A DNA stretch of 64,000 nucleotides from an uncultured Eubacterium sp. (GTDB taxonomy: Bacteria; Bacillota; Clostridia; Lachnospirales; Lachnospiraceae): positions 231,378-295,377 of the forward strand of contig CAMUHY010000003.1 of NCBI GenBank assembly GCA_947088865.1, given 5' to 3'. Under the pieces are notes generated by a model that was not told the DNA's origin, did not search any database, and worked only from the letters and a program-made list of their open reading frames with translations. Below are positions 33,588-43,470 of the stretch, in pieces (the first letter of the stretch is position 1; the number at the start of each line of letters is the position of its first letter). A program made the position numbers and the translations under genes.

Positions 33588-35645
33588 TTAATTTGTCACA
33601 GCTCCTGCTGCATTGTTGTCAGGCGCTGCTGGTGTATTATCTGCCGGCGGCGTTGTGCTTGTATCTGCTGGCGTAGTCTGTGGCGGTGTAGTTGGCTGCG
33701 GTGCATCTGTTGATGGTTGTGTTGGCGCCGTAGTCTGTTCTGCACCTGTTCCTATTGATATAATAATTACTTTGCCAATCTCTACGGTTTCTCCTGCTGT
33801 AATAGATTGTGCAAAAACACCTCTAAATGCCTCAACATTTGGATTATAACTTACTTCAACCTGCAATCCTGCCGCATCAAGCGCCTGTCTCGCCTCACTT
33901 TCTGATTTACCCAAAACATTTGGCACAGTCGCTGTTTTAGCTTCTGCTTTTCCAATACTTACTGTAATAACAACCGTTGTTCCTGGATTTGCCTCTGTCA
34001 AACCATTTGGTGATTGACTGATAACTTTACCAGCTTCTACTGTATCGCTGTTTGCAGTTCTTACACTTACTTTAAAACCTGCTGCCTCAAGAACTTCAGA
34101 AGCATCAATCTGGTCAGAACCTACCACATTAGGCACCGATGAAACAGACTGTCCTGTACTGATAGACAATGTGATTGTCGTATTTTTTGCCACTTTTGTT
34201 CCTTTGACTGTTCCCTGTGATATGACAACGCCTTCTGGAACGGTTGTTGATGCCTGTTTTACTGGTTTATATCCTAAACCAACATCATTTAACATCTGCT
34301 TTGCCTCTTCCTCTGTCTTGCCAACAACATTTGGAACAACCACTTTATCCTTATCTTTAACATTGTCTGTTGTACTCTGTGTATTATCGATTTGCTGTGT
34401 TGTATTATTTTCTTTTGCTGTTGAAGAGTTGCCAGCAAACAACCTTACTAATACAATAACGGTTATCACTGCAATTAACGATACAATTCCAACCCCTATC
34501 CATTTGAATACTTTATCTAATTTTTCATTATTTTCATCGCCAATATCATCATCATCATAATCGACTTTTTTATCAGCCTTTTTATGTTTTTTTAACGGAA
34601 TATCCAACTCTTCATCGTCATCTTCGTCATAATTATCATCATCTTCTTCATCATCAAATAAATCATTATCATAATAATCATCGTCGTCTGACGAATGTTG
34701 CAAATTGTCGTCTATATCCTCATCGTCGTCATCATCATAATTATCAAAACCAACCATATCTGTTGTCAAATTCCTTTCATTAGAAGTATTTGTATATGCA
34801 GGCATCATTTTAACAAAATCACTCTCTGGCATAACCAGCGACTTTTTCAAATCCGATATCAATTCTGTTGCACTTTGATATCTTCTCTCTGTTTTTTTCT
34901 GTACACATTTAAGAATAATTTTATCAATACTAATTGGTACATCTTCCGTAACTGTCGATGGAACTGGTATCTCATCTTGTATATGTCTCACAGCAACCGA
35001 CACGGACGAATCGCCGTCAAAAGGAACCGTTCCTGTAATCATTTCAAATAATGTTATACCAAGTGAATAAATATCAGTTCGCTCATCAGAATACCCCCCT
35101 CTTGCCTGTTCAGGACTTATGTAATGAACAGAACCCATAGCCGCTGAATTAATTGTGCTTGACGATGCCGCTTTTGCTATACCAAAATCGGTCACTTTTA
35201 CTTTTCCATCTTTTGATATAATAATATTTTGCGGCTTGATATCTCTATGAACAATATGGTGGCTATGTGCTGCCTCCATTCCTTTCGCAACTTGGATTGC
35301 AATGCTGACGGCTTCTTTATACGGCACTTTTCCACGTTTTTCAATATACTTTTTTAAAGTGATTCCCTCTACCAATTCCATAACAATGTAGTAGATACCA
35401 TCTTCATCTCCAACATCATACACACTGACTATATTAGGGTGTGTAAGCCCTGCCGCTGATTGCGCCTCCGCACGAAATTTTGTAACAAACGTCTTATCTT
35501 GACTAAATTCATTTTTTAATACTTTTATGGCGACAAATCGATTAAGCTTATGGCATTTTGCTTTGTAGACATCCGACATGCCACCTGTGCCAATTTGTTC
35601 AAGAATCTCATACCTGTCAGCTAAAAACATCCCATTTCTTAACAT
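33588..35645 (-). CDS. prkC: PASTA-domain Ser/Thr protein kinase
   Basis: Membrane kinase that senses muropeptides or lipid II and phosphorylates division and translation factors. Kinase domain at residues ~12-275 (GTGGMSDVYKA, catalytic HRDIKPQN, DFGIAKA), a highly acidic juxtamembrane linker (~300-360, long Asp runs), one membrane helix (~385-405), three PASTA repeats (PNVVGKTEEEAKQML, PNVVGSDQIDASEVL, PNVLGKSESEARQAL), then a Pro/Thr-rich wall-crossing tail. The start at 35645 is used because GGAG lies 7 bases upstream; an in-frame Met 14 codons earlier lies near the stp stop without an RBS. The acidic linker is longer than usual. Follows its phosphatase stp. Confidence 0.96.
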   Translation of the reverse strand: MLRNGMFLADRYEILEQIGTGGMSDVYKAKCHKLNRFVAIKVLKNEFSQDKTFVTKFRAEAQSAAGLTHPNIVSVYDVGDEDGIYYIVMELVEGITLKKYIEKRGKVPYKEAVSIAIQVAKGMEAAHSHHIVHRDIKPQNIIISKDGKVKVTDFGIAKAASSSTINSAAMGSVHYISPEQARGGYSDERTDIYSLGITLFEMITGTVPFDGDSSVSVAVRHIQDEIPVPSTVTEDVPISIDKIILKCVQKKTERRYQSATELISDLKKSLVMPESDFVKMMPAYTNTSNERNLTTDMVGFDNYDDDDDEDIDDNLQHSSDDDDYYDNDLFDDEEDDDNYDEDDDEELDIPLKKHKKADKKVDYDDDDIGDENNEKLDKVFKWIGVGIVSLIAVITVIVLVRLFAGNSSTAKENNTTQQIDNTQSTTDNVKDKDKVVVPNVVGKTEEEAKQMLNDVGLGYKPVKQASTTVPEGVVISQGTVKGTKVAKNTTITLSISTGQSVSSVPNVVGSDQIDASEVLEAAGFKVSVRTANSDTVEAGKVISQSPNGLTEANPGTTVVITVSIGKAEAKTATVPNVLGKSESEARQALDAAGLQVEVSYNPNVEAFRGVFAQSITAGETVEIGKVIIISIGTGAEQTTAPTQPSTDAPQPTTPPQTTPADTSTTPPADNTPAAPDNNAAGAVTN

Positions 35646-35679
35646 ATATTCTCCATTCTTGCTTTTTGCAATTCTATAT

Positions 35680-36402
35680 TCATACATTTTGTATCAATAT
35701 GACTGAAATATTATCTTTTCCACCATTATGATTTGCTGTATTTACCAATGTAAGCACTGCCTCTTGAAGATTTGCACTATTTTTTACAATTTTGTATATC
35801 TCTGAATCCTCAATCATATTTGATAATCCATCAGAACACATTAAAACAATATCTAGCGGCTTAAGCTCCACTGAAAACATTTCAGCTTCCACCTGAGCCT
35901 CCCCGCCAATCGCTCTTGTTATCACATTTTTTCTTTTATGCGTTCTAGCTGCCTCTCTGTCAAGTTTTCCCATGCTAACCATCTCTTCTACAAGAGAATG
36001 GTCTCTTGTAATTTGAATAATATCATTATTGATAATATACAATCGGCTATCACCGACATTGGCAACCTTCAATGAACCATCTATAATTGTTGAAACGACT
36101 AATGTCGTACCCATACCTGTAAAATCTTCCGATTCTTTTGCTTTATTTACAATCTCTTTATTAACTTGTTCAATAGCTGTATTGATAACCGAAATAGGCT
36201 CCTTGCCAGCCGATGTCGATATCTTTTCAACAATTCCTTGAACGGTGTACCTTGAAGCGATATCTCCTGCTTTATGTCCTCCCATTCCATCTGCGACAAT
36301 AAACAGATTTGGAAGGCATCCAATACTTTCCAGTGAATAATAAATGTAGTCCTGATTGATATTTCTTACTATTCCCGTATCAGTAATTGCATATGCTCTC
36401 AT
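35680..36402 (-). CDS. stp: PP2C-family Ser/Thr phosphatase
   Basis: Metal-dependent phosphatase that reverses PrkC phosphorylation, about 240 aa. PP2C motifs: NINQDY, FIVADGMGGHKAGD (metal-binding Asp), GMGTTLV, NVGDSRLY, TRDHSLV, LCSDGLSN, GGKDNISVILI. The start at 36402 (MRAYAITDTG) has GGAGG 9 bases upstream and matches the family N-terminus. It ends 34 bp before prkC. Confidence 0.96.
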   Translation of the reverse strand: MRAYAITDTGIVRNINQDYIYYSLESIGCLPNLFIVADGMGGHKAGDIASRYTVQGIVEKISTSAGKEPISVINTAIEQVNKEIVNKAKESEDFTGMGTTLVVSTIIDGSLKVANVGDSRLYIINNDIIQITRDHSLVEEMVSMGKLDREAARTHKRKNVITRAIGGEAQVEAEMFSVELKPLDIVLMCSDGLSNMIEDSEIYKIVKNSANLQEAVLTLVNTANHNGGKDNISVILIQNV

Positions 36403-36541
36403 ATATATCAGCCTCCAATTAAGCTTACTTCCTTTGTTCAATCTTTATGTTTTATCAAATATAAATACTATCATACAAAAATAAAAAGTCAAGGCGCATT
36501 TTAACCCTCATTTCTGCGCACGTCTTTTGCGCATAAACATA

Positions 36542-37570
36542 TTACTGCTCCATATAGCTTCTGCGAAGCTGTCCGCATGAACCATTAATATCACGTCCTA
36601 ACTCTCGTCTCACAGTAGCATTTATTTTACCATTTTCTAATTGTTTCCTAAATGCCTCTACCGCTTTCTTATCAGACTGCTTATAATCATTTTCTTTAAT
36701 AGGATTTACTGGAATTAAATTAACATGACAATTTATATCTCTTAACAATTGTATCAATTCATTGGCACATTCCCTTGTGTCATTAACTCCTTTTACCAAA
36801 CTATACTCAAATGTAATTCTGCGATTTGTCTCTTTAATATAGTAACGACATGCTTTTATAATCTCTGCAACACCATACTTATTTGCTATTGGCATCATGG
36901 TTCTTCTCAAACTATCATTGGGAGCATGAAGCGAAATGGCAAGCGTTATCTGAAGCTGCTCTTTTGCCAGTTGATACATTTCAGGAACAAGCCCGCATGT
37001 AGAAACGGTAATATTACGAGCGCTGATATGAAGTCCATTTTCACTGTTTATCAGCTTTAAAAAACGGATAAGATTCTCATAATTATCCAACGGCTCCCCA
37101 GAACCCATCACTACGATATTGTCTACTCGTTCCCCCGAAAGCTGTTGTATTCTATATATTTGTTCAAGCATTTCAGATGCCGATAAATTGCGGACACATC
37201 CATCAATTGTTGAAGCACAAAAACGACATCCCATTTTACAGCCAACTTGAGACGATATACACACCGAATTTCCATGATGATACCGCATAAGAACACTCTC
37301 AATCAAATTGTTGTCATATAACTTAAATAAATATTTTTCGGTGCCATCAATTGTTGATTTTAGCACTTTTACTGGCTCTAAAGTTATCATTGTGCATTGC
37401 TTGGAAAGTTTTTCTTTTAGATTTTTTGATAAATTGCTGCATTCTGAAAATGAAGAAATCAGCTTTTGATGCATCCATTTATAGAGCTGAATCGCATGAA
37501 ATTTTTTCTCTCCTATGGAAACAATAAATTGTTCCAATTCCTCTATATACATCGATTTAATATCTATCAT
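36542..37570 (-). CDS. rlmN: Dual-specificity 23S rRNA/tRNA adenine C2-methyltransferase
   Basis: Radical-SAM enzyme that methylates A2503 in 23S rRNA and A37 in some tRNAs. The CxxxCxxC cluster is CKMGCRFC, preceded by CISSQVGC; GSGEPLDNYENL and the C-terminal catalytic Cys in NGSCGQLRR are present. 342 aa from the ATG at 37570, which has GGGGA 8 bases upstream and begins MIDIKSMYIEELEQF as expected; the longer open frame runs inside rsmB. It starts 26 bp after rsmB. Confidence 0.95.
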   Translation of the reverse strand: MIDIKSMYIEELEQFIVSIGEKKFHAIQLYKWMHQKLISSFSECSNLSKNLKEKLSKQCTMITLEPVKVLKSTIDGTEKYLFKLYDNNLIESVLMRYHHGNSVCISSQVGCKMGCRFCASTIDGCVRNLSASEMLEQIYRIQQLSGERVDNIVVMGSGEPLDNYENLIRFLKLINSENGLHISARNITVSTCGLVPEMYQLAKEQLQITLAISLHAPNDSLRRTMMPIANKYGVAEIIKACRYYIKETNRRITFEYSLVKGVNDTRECANELIQLLRDINCHVNLIPVNPIKENDYKQSDKKAVEAFRKQLENGKINATVRRELGRDINGSCGQLRRSYMEQ

Positions 37571-37596
37571 TGTATCGTCCCCATAAAAATCTTCTA

Positions 37597-38940
37597 TTAA
37601 TTTATTTTTTGCAGTTTTGCTATGTAAAATCCATCTCCGCCTTGAATATCCCCCATAGCACTCTGTGGAAATATCTGCATAGCAGGCTCTATCAACTGAT
37701 ATGGATAATTTTCCATAAACCATAATACATTATCATTATTTTCACGCTTATTGATAGTACATGTACTATATATCAACACGCCATTGGGTTTTACATACGA
37801 CGTGATGGTTGACAATATTTTTCTTTGCAGTGACACTAAAGCCTCGATTTTTTCTGGATTCATCTTATCTTTTATATCGGGCTTTCTTCCTATTATACCA
37901 AGTCCTGAACATGGCAAATCGGCAATCACAACATCTGCCTTTTCGATTGCCTCTCCATCTAAAATTGTCGCATCCCACACTTTTGCAGCAATGTTACTTA
38001 AACCAAGATGGCTGATATTTTCCTCAATCAACTCTGTTTTATATAAACTTAAATCTCTTGCCTCCACATATCCATCCACAGCTTTTAGTGCGGCATTCAT
38101 GCTTTTTCCGCCTGGCGCTGCACAGACATCAATAATATAGGAATCTTTTTTTATATGATTTCCTTCACTGGCAAGCATAGAACTGATATCTTGAATATAA
38201 AATTCGCCGTTATGCATCGCCTGAAGGGATAAAAGATAATCATAATTTTCAATCTCAAACGCATAATCAAGACCTTCAACGCCCTTTACTGTAACACCTT
38301 CCTGTTCAAGATGGCATTTTAACTCATCGGGCGTCACTTTTTTTGTATTGCATCGCACAAATGTTTTTTTAGGCAAATACAAGCTTTTTGCTATATTTTC
38401 AAAGACTTCTTCCCCATATTGTGCAATCCACATCTGCACAAGCCATTCTGGCAAAGAATATTGAATCGAATAATAAAAAATTGTATTTTCTTCTTTTTTG
38501 GGAAGTTGAATGGAATCTATATTTCTTGCAAGAGTTCTTAACACCCCATTAACATACCCTTTCAGTGTTCTAAACCCGCGTTTTTCTGCCAATTTTACAG
38601 CCTCATTGCACACTGCTGACGATGGAACGCTATCCATATATAAAAGCTGATAAACAGACATTTCCAATATATTTTTAATAAGCGGTTTTATTTTTTTCAT
38701 TGGTGTTTTAGAAAATTGTTCAATACAATAATCCAGATAAATTCTTTTTTCAATCGTGCCTTGTGAAAGTTTGGTTATAAAGCTTCGCTCTCTCTTATCA
38801 AGATACTGATATTTTTTCAGTGCATTTCCAAGAACAATATGACTCATATTATCTGGTTTTTGTGTTTCCATAAGAATATCAAGAACAATTGCTCTTGTAT
38901 TGACCTGATTAAAATTCATTTGTTTTTTAGCGTCTGTCAC
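37597..38940 (-). CDS. rsmB: 16S rRNA (cytosine(967)-C5)-methyltransferase
   Basis: NusB-like N-terminal domain (residues ~1-140, RAIVLDILMETQKPD, RSFITKLSQGTIEKR) followed by a Nol1/Nop2/Sun SAM methyltransferase domain with DVCAAPGGKSMN (SAM motif), IADLPCSGLGII (catalytic Pro-Cys) and LIYSTCTIN (second Cys). About 447 aa. The GTG at 38940 is chosen because GGAGG lies 8 bases upstream; it overlaps the end of yugP by 14 bp. Confidence 0.94.
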   Translation of the reverse strand: MTDAKKQMNFNQVNTRAIVLDILMETQKPDNMSHIVLGNALKKYQYLDKRERSFITKLSQGTIEKRIYLDYCIEQFSKTPMKKIKPLIKNILEMSVYQLLYMDSVPSSAVCNEAVKLAEKRGFRTLKGYVNGVLRTLARNIDSIQLPKKEENTIFYYSIQYSLPEWLVQMWIAQYGEEVFENIAKSLYLPKKTFVRCNTKKVTPDELKCHLEQEGVTVKGVEGLDYAFEIENYDYLLSLQAMHNGEFYIQDISSMLASEGNHIKKDSYIIDVCAAPGGKSMNAALKAVDGYVEARDLSLYKTELIEENISHLGLSNIAAKVWDATILDGEAIEKADVVIADLPCSGLGIIGRKPDIKDKMNPEKIEALVSLQRKILSTITSYVKPNGVLIYSTCTINKRENNDNVLWFMENYPYQLIEPAMQIFPQSAMGDIQGGDGFYIAKLQKIN

Positions 38941-39637
38941 TTCTATTTCCTCCAAACAGTAATATTAACCTTACTAATTGAAGAACTGCTGACGCTGCGG
39001 CAGCAACATAGGTTAATGCTGCGGCAGATAAGACTTTTCTTGTCATTGAAACTTCATTTTGATATAAAATACCATTGGATTCCAATAATTGCAGCGCTCT
39101 TGATGAAGCATTAAACTCAACTGGCAGTGTGACAATCTGAAATAATACTGCCAATGAAAACATAATAATACCTATCACAATTAACGTATGATTAAAACTA
39201 AATAACATTCCTGCTAAAATAAAAAGCCAGCTTAATTTAGAGCCTAAATTCGCAACTGGCACTAAAGCGCTTCGTAGCCCTAGCGGTGTATAGCCTTTTG
39301 CATGTTGAATCGCATGTCCGCACTCATGCGCCGCCACACCGACTGCCGCAACAGAATGTGCGCTGTATACAGAATCTGATAAATTCAACGTCTTATTTCT
39401 TGGGTCATAATGGTCTGTAAGATTACCTGCTACATGCCTAATTGTCACATCATAAATACCCTGTGATTTTAAAATCATATCGGCTGCCTGCGCGCCTGTA
39501 ATTCCAGAAGCGCTTGCTACCCTCGAATATTTTTTAAATGTGGTATTTACTCGAATCTGTGCAATAATTGATATAACTGCCGCTATCAATATTAAAATAT
39601 ATGTCCAATCAAAATAATATCCATATCGTCCAAACAT
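38927..39637 (-). CDS. yugP: Membrane zinc metallopeptidase, YugP family
   Basis: 236-aa membrane protease. Motif VAAHECGHAIQH (HExxH) near residue 113, a membrane helix at residues 10-28, two central helices after the motif (LFILAGMLFSFNHTLIVIGI; MFSLAVLFQIVTLPVEFNAS with the family's LPVEFxAS) and one near the C-terminus. Function in cells is poorly known. Lies between fmt and rsmB, a frequent order in Clostridia. Confidence 0.92.
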   Translation of the reverse strand: MFGRYGYYFDWTYILILIAAVISIIAQIRVNTTFKKYSRVASASGITGAQAADMILKSQGIYDVTIRHVAGNLTDHYDPRNKTLNLSDSVYSAHSVAAVGVAAHECGHAIQHAKGYTPLGLRSALVPVANLGSKLSWLFILAGMLFSFNHTLIVIGIIMFSLAVLFQIVTLPVEFNASSRALQLLESNGILYQNEVSMTRKVLSAAALTYVAAAASAVLQLVRLILLFGGNRSDRR

Positions 39638-39649
39638 GCTCTTATCACC

Positions 39650-40594
39650 TCACCCTAATATCATTCCATTTTCAATACGATTTCCTCTTAAGAAATCTTC
39701 TATGCACATTCTCTTTTTTCCCTCTAACTGTACCTCCTTCAATTCAAGAAAACCACTGCCACAGACTACATACATCTTTTCTTTGGATACAAAAGCAGTC
39801 CCCGCCAAATTATTTTGCGGCACTTCTATATCTTCTATACATTCTATAACATCGGCATTCCAAATTTTTAACATTTTCTTATTTATATACGTAAATGCAC
39901 TTGGCCATGGATTAAGACCTCGTATCAATCGTTCTATTTCATCAGCAGGCTTTGTAAAATCAATATGTCCCATCGTTTTTGTCAATATTTTAACATAGCT
40001 AGACTTTTCATCGTCCTGTTTTACAGGTTTAATGCTGCCTGTTTCCATCCCCTTAAGCGTCTCTATAAGCAATTCGGCTCCCAGCAAACTTAATTTATCA
40101 AACAGACTGCCTCCTGTCTCTTTTTTTGCTAACTCATATTCCCTTACCATCAAAATATCGCCTGTATCAATTCCTTTGTCCATCAGCATTGTTGTGACCC
40201 CTGTTTTTTTGCATCCGTCAATAACTGCCCACTGTATTGGAGAAGCTCCTCTATATTGAGGCAACAAGGAGGCATGTACATTAATACAGCCATATTTTGT
40301 CATATGAAGTATACTTTCCGGCAAAATTTGCCCAAAAGCAACAACAACAATCGCATCGGGATTATAACGTTTCAATTCTTGCACAAATACTTCATCTCTT
40401 GCTCTCTGTGGCTGTAAAACCGTTAGATTATGTTTTAATGCACATTCTTTAACTGGCGGCGGCGATAATTTCTTATCTCTTCCCTTTGGCTTATCGGGCT
40501 GTGTCACAACCGCTGCAACTTCATATCCACTTTCAATAATTTTTTCTAACGTTCCAACCGCAAAATCCGGTGTCCCCATAAATACTATTCTCAT
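39650..40594 (-). CDS. fmt: Methionyl-tRNA formyltransferase
   Basis: Formylates initiator Met-tRNA with 10-formyl-THF; 314 aa. MRIVFMGTPDFAV N-terminus, VTQPDKPKGR, the active-site segment NVHASLLPQYRGASPI (Asn, His), MDKGIDTGDIL (catalytic Asp), and the C-terminal OB-like tRNA-binding domain (RGLNPWPSAFTYIN). Neighbours def (deformylase, upstream) and fhs (source of formyl-THF) form a functional set. Confidence 0.97.
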   Translation of the reverse strand: MRIVFMGTPDFAVGTLEKIIESGYEVAAVVTQPDKPKGRDKKLSPPPVKECALKHNLTVLQPQRARDEVFVQELKRYNPDAIVVVAFGQILPESILHMTKYGCINVHASLLPQYRGASPIQWAVIDGCKKTGVTTMLMDKGIDTGDILMVREYELAKKETGGSLFDKLSLLGAELLIETLKGMETGSIKPVKQDDEKSSYVKILTKTMGHIDFTKPADEIERLIRGLNPWPSAFTYINKKMLKIWNADVIECIEDIEVPQNNLAGTAFVSKEKMYVVCGSGFLELKEVQLEGKKRMCIEDFLRGNRIENGMILG

Positions 40595-40646
40595 TTACCC
40601 TCATTTCCATACATGATTGTATTTTAATCATTCATTTTTTAAAATT

Positions 40647-41126
40647 TTATTCTTCTTCCTCTTCAACATCTTCAACGTCCATAAGCGCCCCTTCTACCTT
40701 ATCTACATACATAATACCGCTGAGGTGGTCTATCTCATGGCACAGACATCTTGCTAGCAGCTCTGTACCCTCTATGATATATTCTTTCATATTGCGGTCA
40801 TAAGCTTTTGCCTTTACATAATTTGGTCTTGTCACAACGCCGCACTTTCCAGGTACACTAAGACACCCTTCATTGCCTGTCTGTTCTCCGCTTGTCTCCA
40901 ATATAACGGGATTAATAAGTACATAAGGTTCTTCGCCGCAATCAATAACAACTAATCTTTTGCGGATACCTACTTGAGGCGCAGCAAGACCAACACCGTT
41001 AGCTTCATACATTGTCTCAAACATATCATCAATCAGCTGCTCTACTTTGGGTGTCATTTCTTTAATTTCTTTTGCTTCTTTTTTTAAAATTGCATCTCCT
41101 AATGTTCTTATATTTCTTATAGCCAT
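40647..41126 (-). CDS. def: Peptide deformylase
   Basis: Metalloenzyme that removes the N-formyl group from nascent proteins; 159 aa. Motif 1 GVGLAAPQVG, motif 2 EGCLSVPG (metal Cys) and motif 3 HEIDHLSG (catalytic Glu, two metal His) are all intact. Acidic C-terminal tail (DVEEEEE). Lies between priA and fmt, 52 bp from each. Confidence 0.97.
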   Translation of the reverse strand: MAIRNIRTLGDAILKKEAKEIKEMTPKVEQLIDDMFETMYEANGVGLAAPQVGIRKRLVVIDCGEEPYVLINPVILETSGEQTGNEGCLSVPGKCGVVTRPNYVKAKAYDRNMKEYIIEGTELLARCLCHEIDHLSGIMYVDKVEGALMDVEDVEEEEE

Positions 41127-41178
41127 ATAATAACCATGCCTTTCTTTTCATTTTATATCTTTTGATAATGCTAAATTT

Positions 41179-43470
41179 TTAATTAAAATCATATTGAATG
41201 CTAATATTTTTATATAGTACATTATCCCTGACATACATATCACATTCATCTTTAAAATCGGCAAGTATTTCATATTCTTTGGACTTCACTAAAATAATTT
41301 GCGTATAAATATCATTTAACTTATATATAGGCGCTTTTATTGGTCCTGTAATCTGAAACTCGCCTTTTCTATTTATTTTTGTTTCTAAACAGCTTTCTGT
41401 ATTTGATAAAACACTATCACTTTTTATTAAAAATTCCTCTTTTATTTTGTCCTGCCATTTTTCTATATCTTGACATGCTGTTAATAATTCTTCTTCTTTT
41501 TTAGAAGATATACTTATCTTTAATATATTTTGAATAGGAGGATATCCCAACATCTGCCGGAAAATAATCTCCTCGTCATAAAACTGCTCATAATCTTGTT
41601 CTTTTGCTGCCACAATACTATAATGATTGGGCGTATATGTCTGAATCACTACATCACCGGGCATTTTTGCTCTTCCAGCCCGTCCAGCCGCCTGAACCAA
41701 CAGTTGAAAGGTTCGCTCCGAAGCCCTATAATCGCTTACATACAAGGACATATCAGCGGCTAGTATTCCTACCAGCGTAACATGGGGAAAATCATGTCCT
41801 TTTACAATCATCTGAGTACCGACTAAAATATCGGCTTCATGGTTTGCAAAAGAGGAAAGAATTGCCTCGTGGCTTCCTTTTTTAGACGTTGTATCCATAT
41901 CCATACGCAATATTTTTGCTGTTGGAAAGGTTTTCGTAAGCACTTGTTCAACTTGCTGGGTGCCTGCCCGAAAACCCGAAACATATTTTGAGCCGCAATC
42001 TGGACATTCTTTAATTTCAGGCTGTCTGTATCCGCAATAATGGCATACCAACTCGTTGCCATAACGGTTTATATGATGTGTAAGTGATATATCACAATGG
42101 GGACATTTAAACACTTTGCCGCAAGACCGGCAAGAAATAAAACCCGCATATCCACGCTTATTTAAAAACAGTATGACCTGTTGATGTTTTTTTAATCGGT
42201 CATCAATCATTCCCGCAAGTCTTCTTGATAATATGGAGCGATTTCCTTCATTTAATTCTTTTCTTAAATCTTCCACATAAATATTAGGAAGCTCTGCACC
42301 CGTAGCCCTTTTGTCCAATTTCATCAACTGATATATCCCTTGCTTTGCCCGATAATAACTTTCAAGCGAAGGTGTAGCTGAACCAAGCACCACCGATGCA
42401 GACATGGTTTCGGCTATATGAACAGCCGTCTCTCGCGCATGATACTTTGGCGACTGTTCACTTTTATATGCTGTCTCATGTTCTTCATCAATCACAATAA
42501 GCCCTAACTGGTTAAATGGTGTAAACAATACCGAACGCGGTCCTATCATAATGCGTATCTCACCTGCCATCGCTCTTTTAAACTGGTCGTATCGTTCTCC
42601 CTTTGACATGCGCGAGTTCATAATAGATACTTTATCTCCAAAACGTCTGTAAAAACGCTGTACAGTCTGAAATGTCAGTGCAATTTCTGGTATCAGCACA
42701 ATCACTTGCTTTCCAAGATTCACAACATGTTCTATCATTTCTATATAGACATTTGTCTTACCGCTCCCAGTAATCCCATATAATAAATATGTTTTTCGTA
42801 TCGCATTGTCATAATCTTTAATAAAGGTATAAATAGCCTCTTTTTGCTGATTATTTAATTCAACAATTTCTTCCTGTAAAACCGTTTCCTTGATAGGATT
42901 TCTGTAAATATGCTCTGTCTCTACCTGAACAAGTCCTTTATCTTCAAGGGTTTGTATCGTCTTTGCTGTAATATTTAATCTTGCTTGAATATCTGAAACA
43001 TCCGATTTTCCTTCATTAATAAGAGCTTGAATAACTCTTGCCATCGCTACGGCATGTTTTTTTTGAAACTGCTCAAAAGCTGCATATGCTTCCTCTTTGG
43101 ATACCACAAGCGAAATTATTTTTTTCTGTTTTGCCTGTATCTTATCCTTTACAGGAATAACCGTCTTTAGCGCCTGATTCATTGTAGAGCCGTAATTGCG
43201 GCGCAGCCATGCCGCCAACTGAATCATTCGCTCAATGGTTTTTACTCTCTGTGGAATAACCTCTTTAATATTTTTTATTTTTAAAATATCATATGAAGGC
43301 TGTTTTGTAAGATTGACAACATAACCTGTAATTATTTTATTCCCTCTTCCGAATGGAACATTTACCATAACGCCTACGTCAATCTCATCAAGCAAATGGT
43401 CTGGAACTGCATATTGAAATGTTTTGTCCAAATGTTCATGGGATATATCCACTATGATATCTGCATACAT
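41179..43470 (-). CDS. priA: Primosomal replication restart helicase PriA
   Basis: 3'-5' DNA helicase that restarts stalled forks; 763 aa. Order: 3' DNA-binding domain (residues 1-105), winged helix, DEAH core with GITGSGKTNVYIEMI (Walker A) and DEEHETAYK, zinc cysteines interrupting the second lobe (CRSCGKVFKCPHCDISL; CHYCG; CPDCGS), helicase motifs VGTQMIVKGHDFP and QAAGRAGR, C-terminal domain. Start codon overlaps the murE stop by one base. Confidence 0.96.
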   Translation of the reverse strand: MYADIIVDISHEHLDKTFQYAVPDHLLDEIDVGVMVNVPFGRGNKIITGYVVNLTKQPSYDILKIKNIKEVIPQRVKTIERMIQLAAWLRRNYGSTMNQALKTVIPVKDKIQAKQKKIISLVVSKEEAYAAFEQFQKKHAVAMARVIQALINEGKSDVSDIQARLNITAKTIQTLEDKGLVQVETEHIYRNPIKETVLQEEIVELNNQQKEAIYTFIKDYDNAIRKTYLLYGITGSGKTNVYIEMIEHVVNLGKQVIVLIPEIALTFQTVQRFYRRFGDKVSIMNSRMSKGERYDQFKRAMAGEIRIMIGPRSVLFTPFNQLGLIVIDEEHETAYKSEQSPKYHARETAVHIAETMSASVVLGSATPSLESYYRAKQGIYQLMKLDKRATGAELPNIYVEDLRKELNEGNRSILSRRLAGMIDDRLKKHQQVILFLNKRGYAGFISCRSCGKVFKCPHCDISLTHHINRYGNELVCHYCGYRQPEIKECPDCGSKYVSGFRAGTQQVEQVLTKTFPTAKILRMDMDTTSKKGSHEAILSSFANHEADILVGTQMIVKGHDFPHVTLVGILAADMSLYVSDYRASERTFQLLVQAAGRAGRAKMPGDVVIQTYTPNHYSIVAAKEQDYEQFYDEEIIFRQMLGYPPIQNILKISISSKKEEELLTACQDIEKWQDKIKEEFLIKSDSVLSNTESCLETKINRKGEFQITGPIKAPIYKLNDIYTQIILVKSKEYEILADFKDECDMYVRDNVLYKNISIQYDFN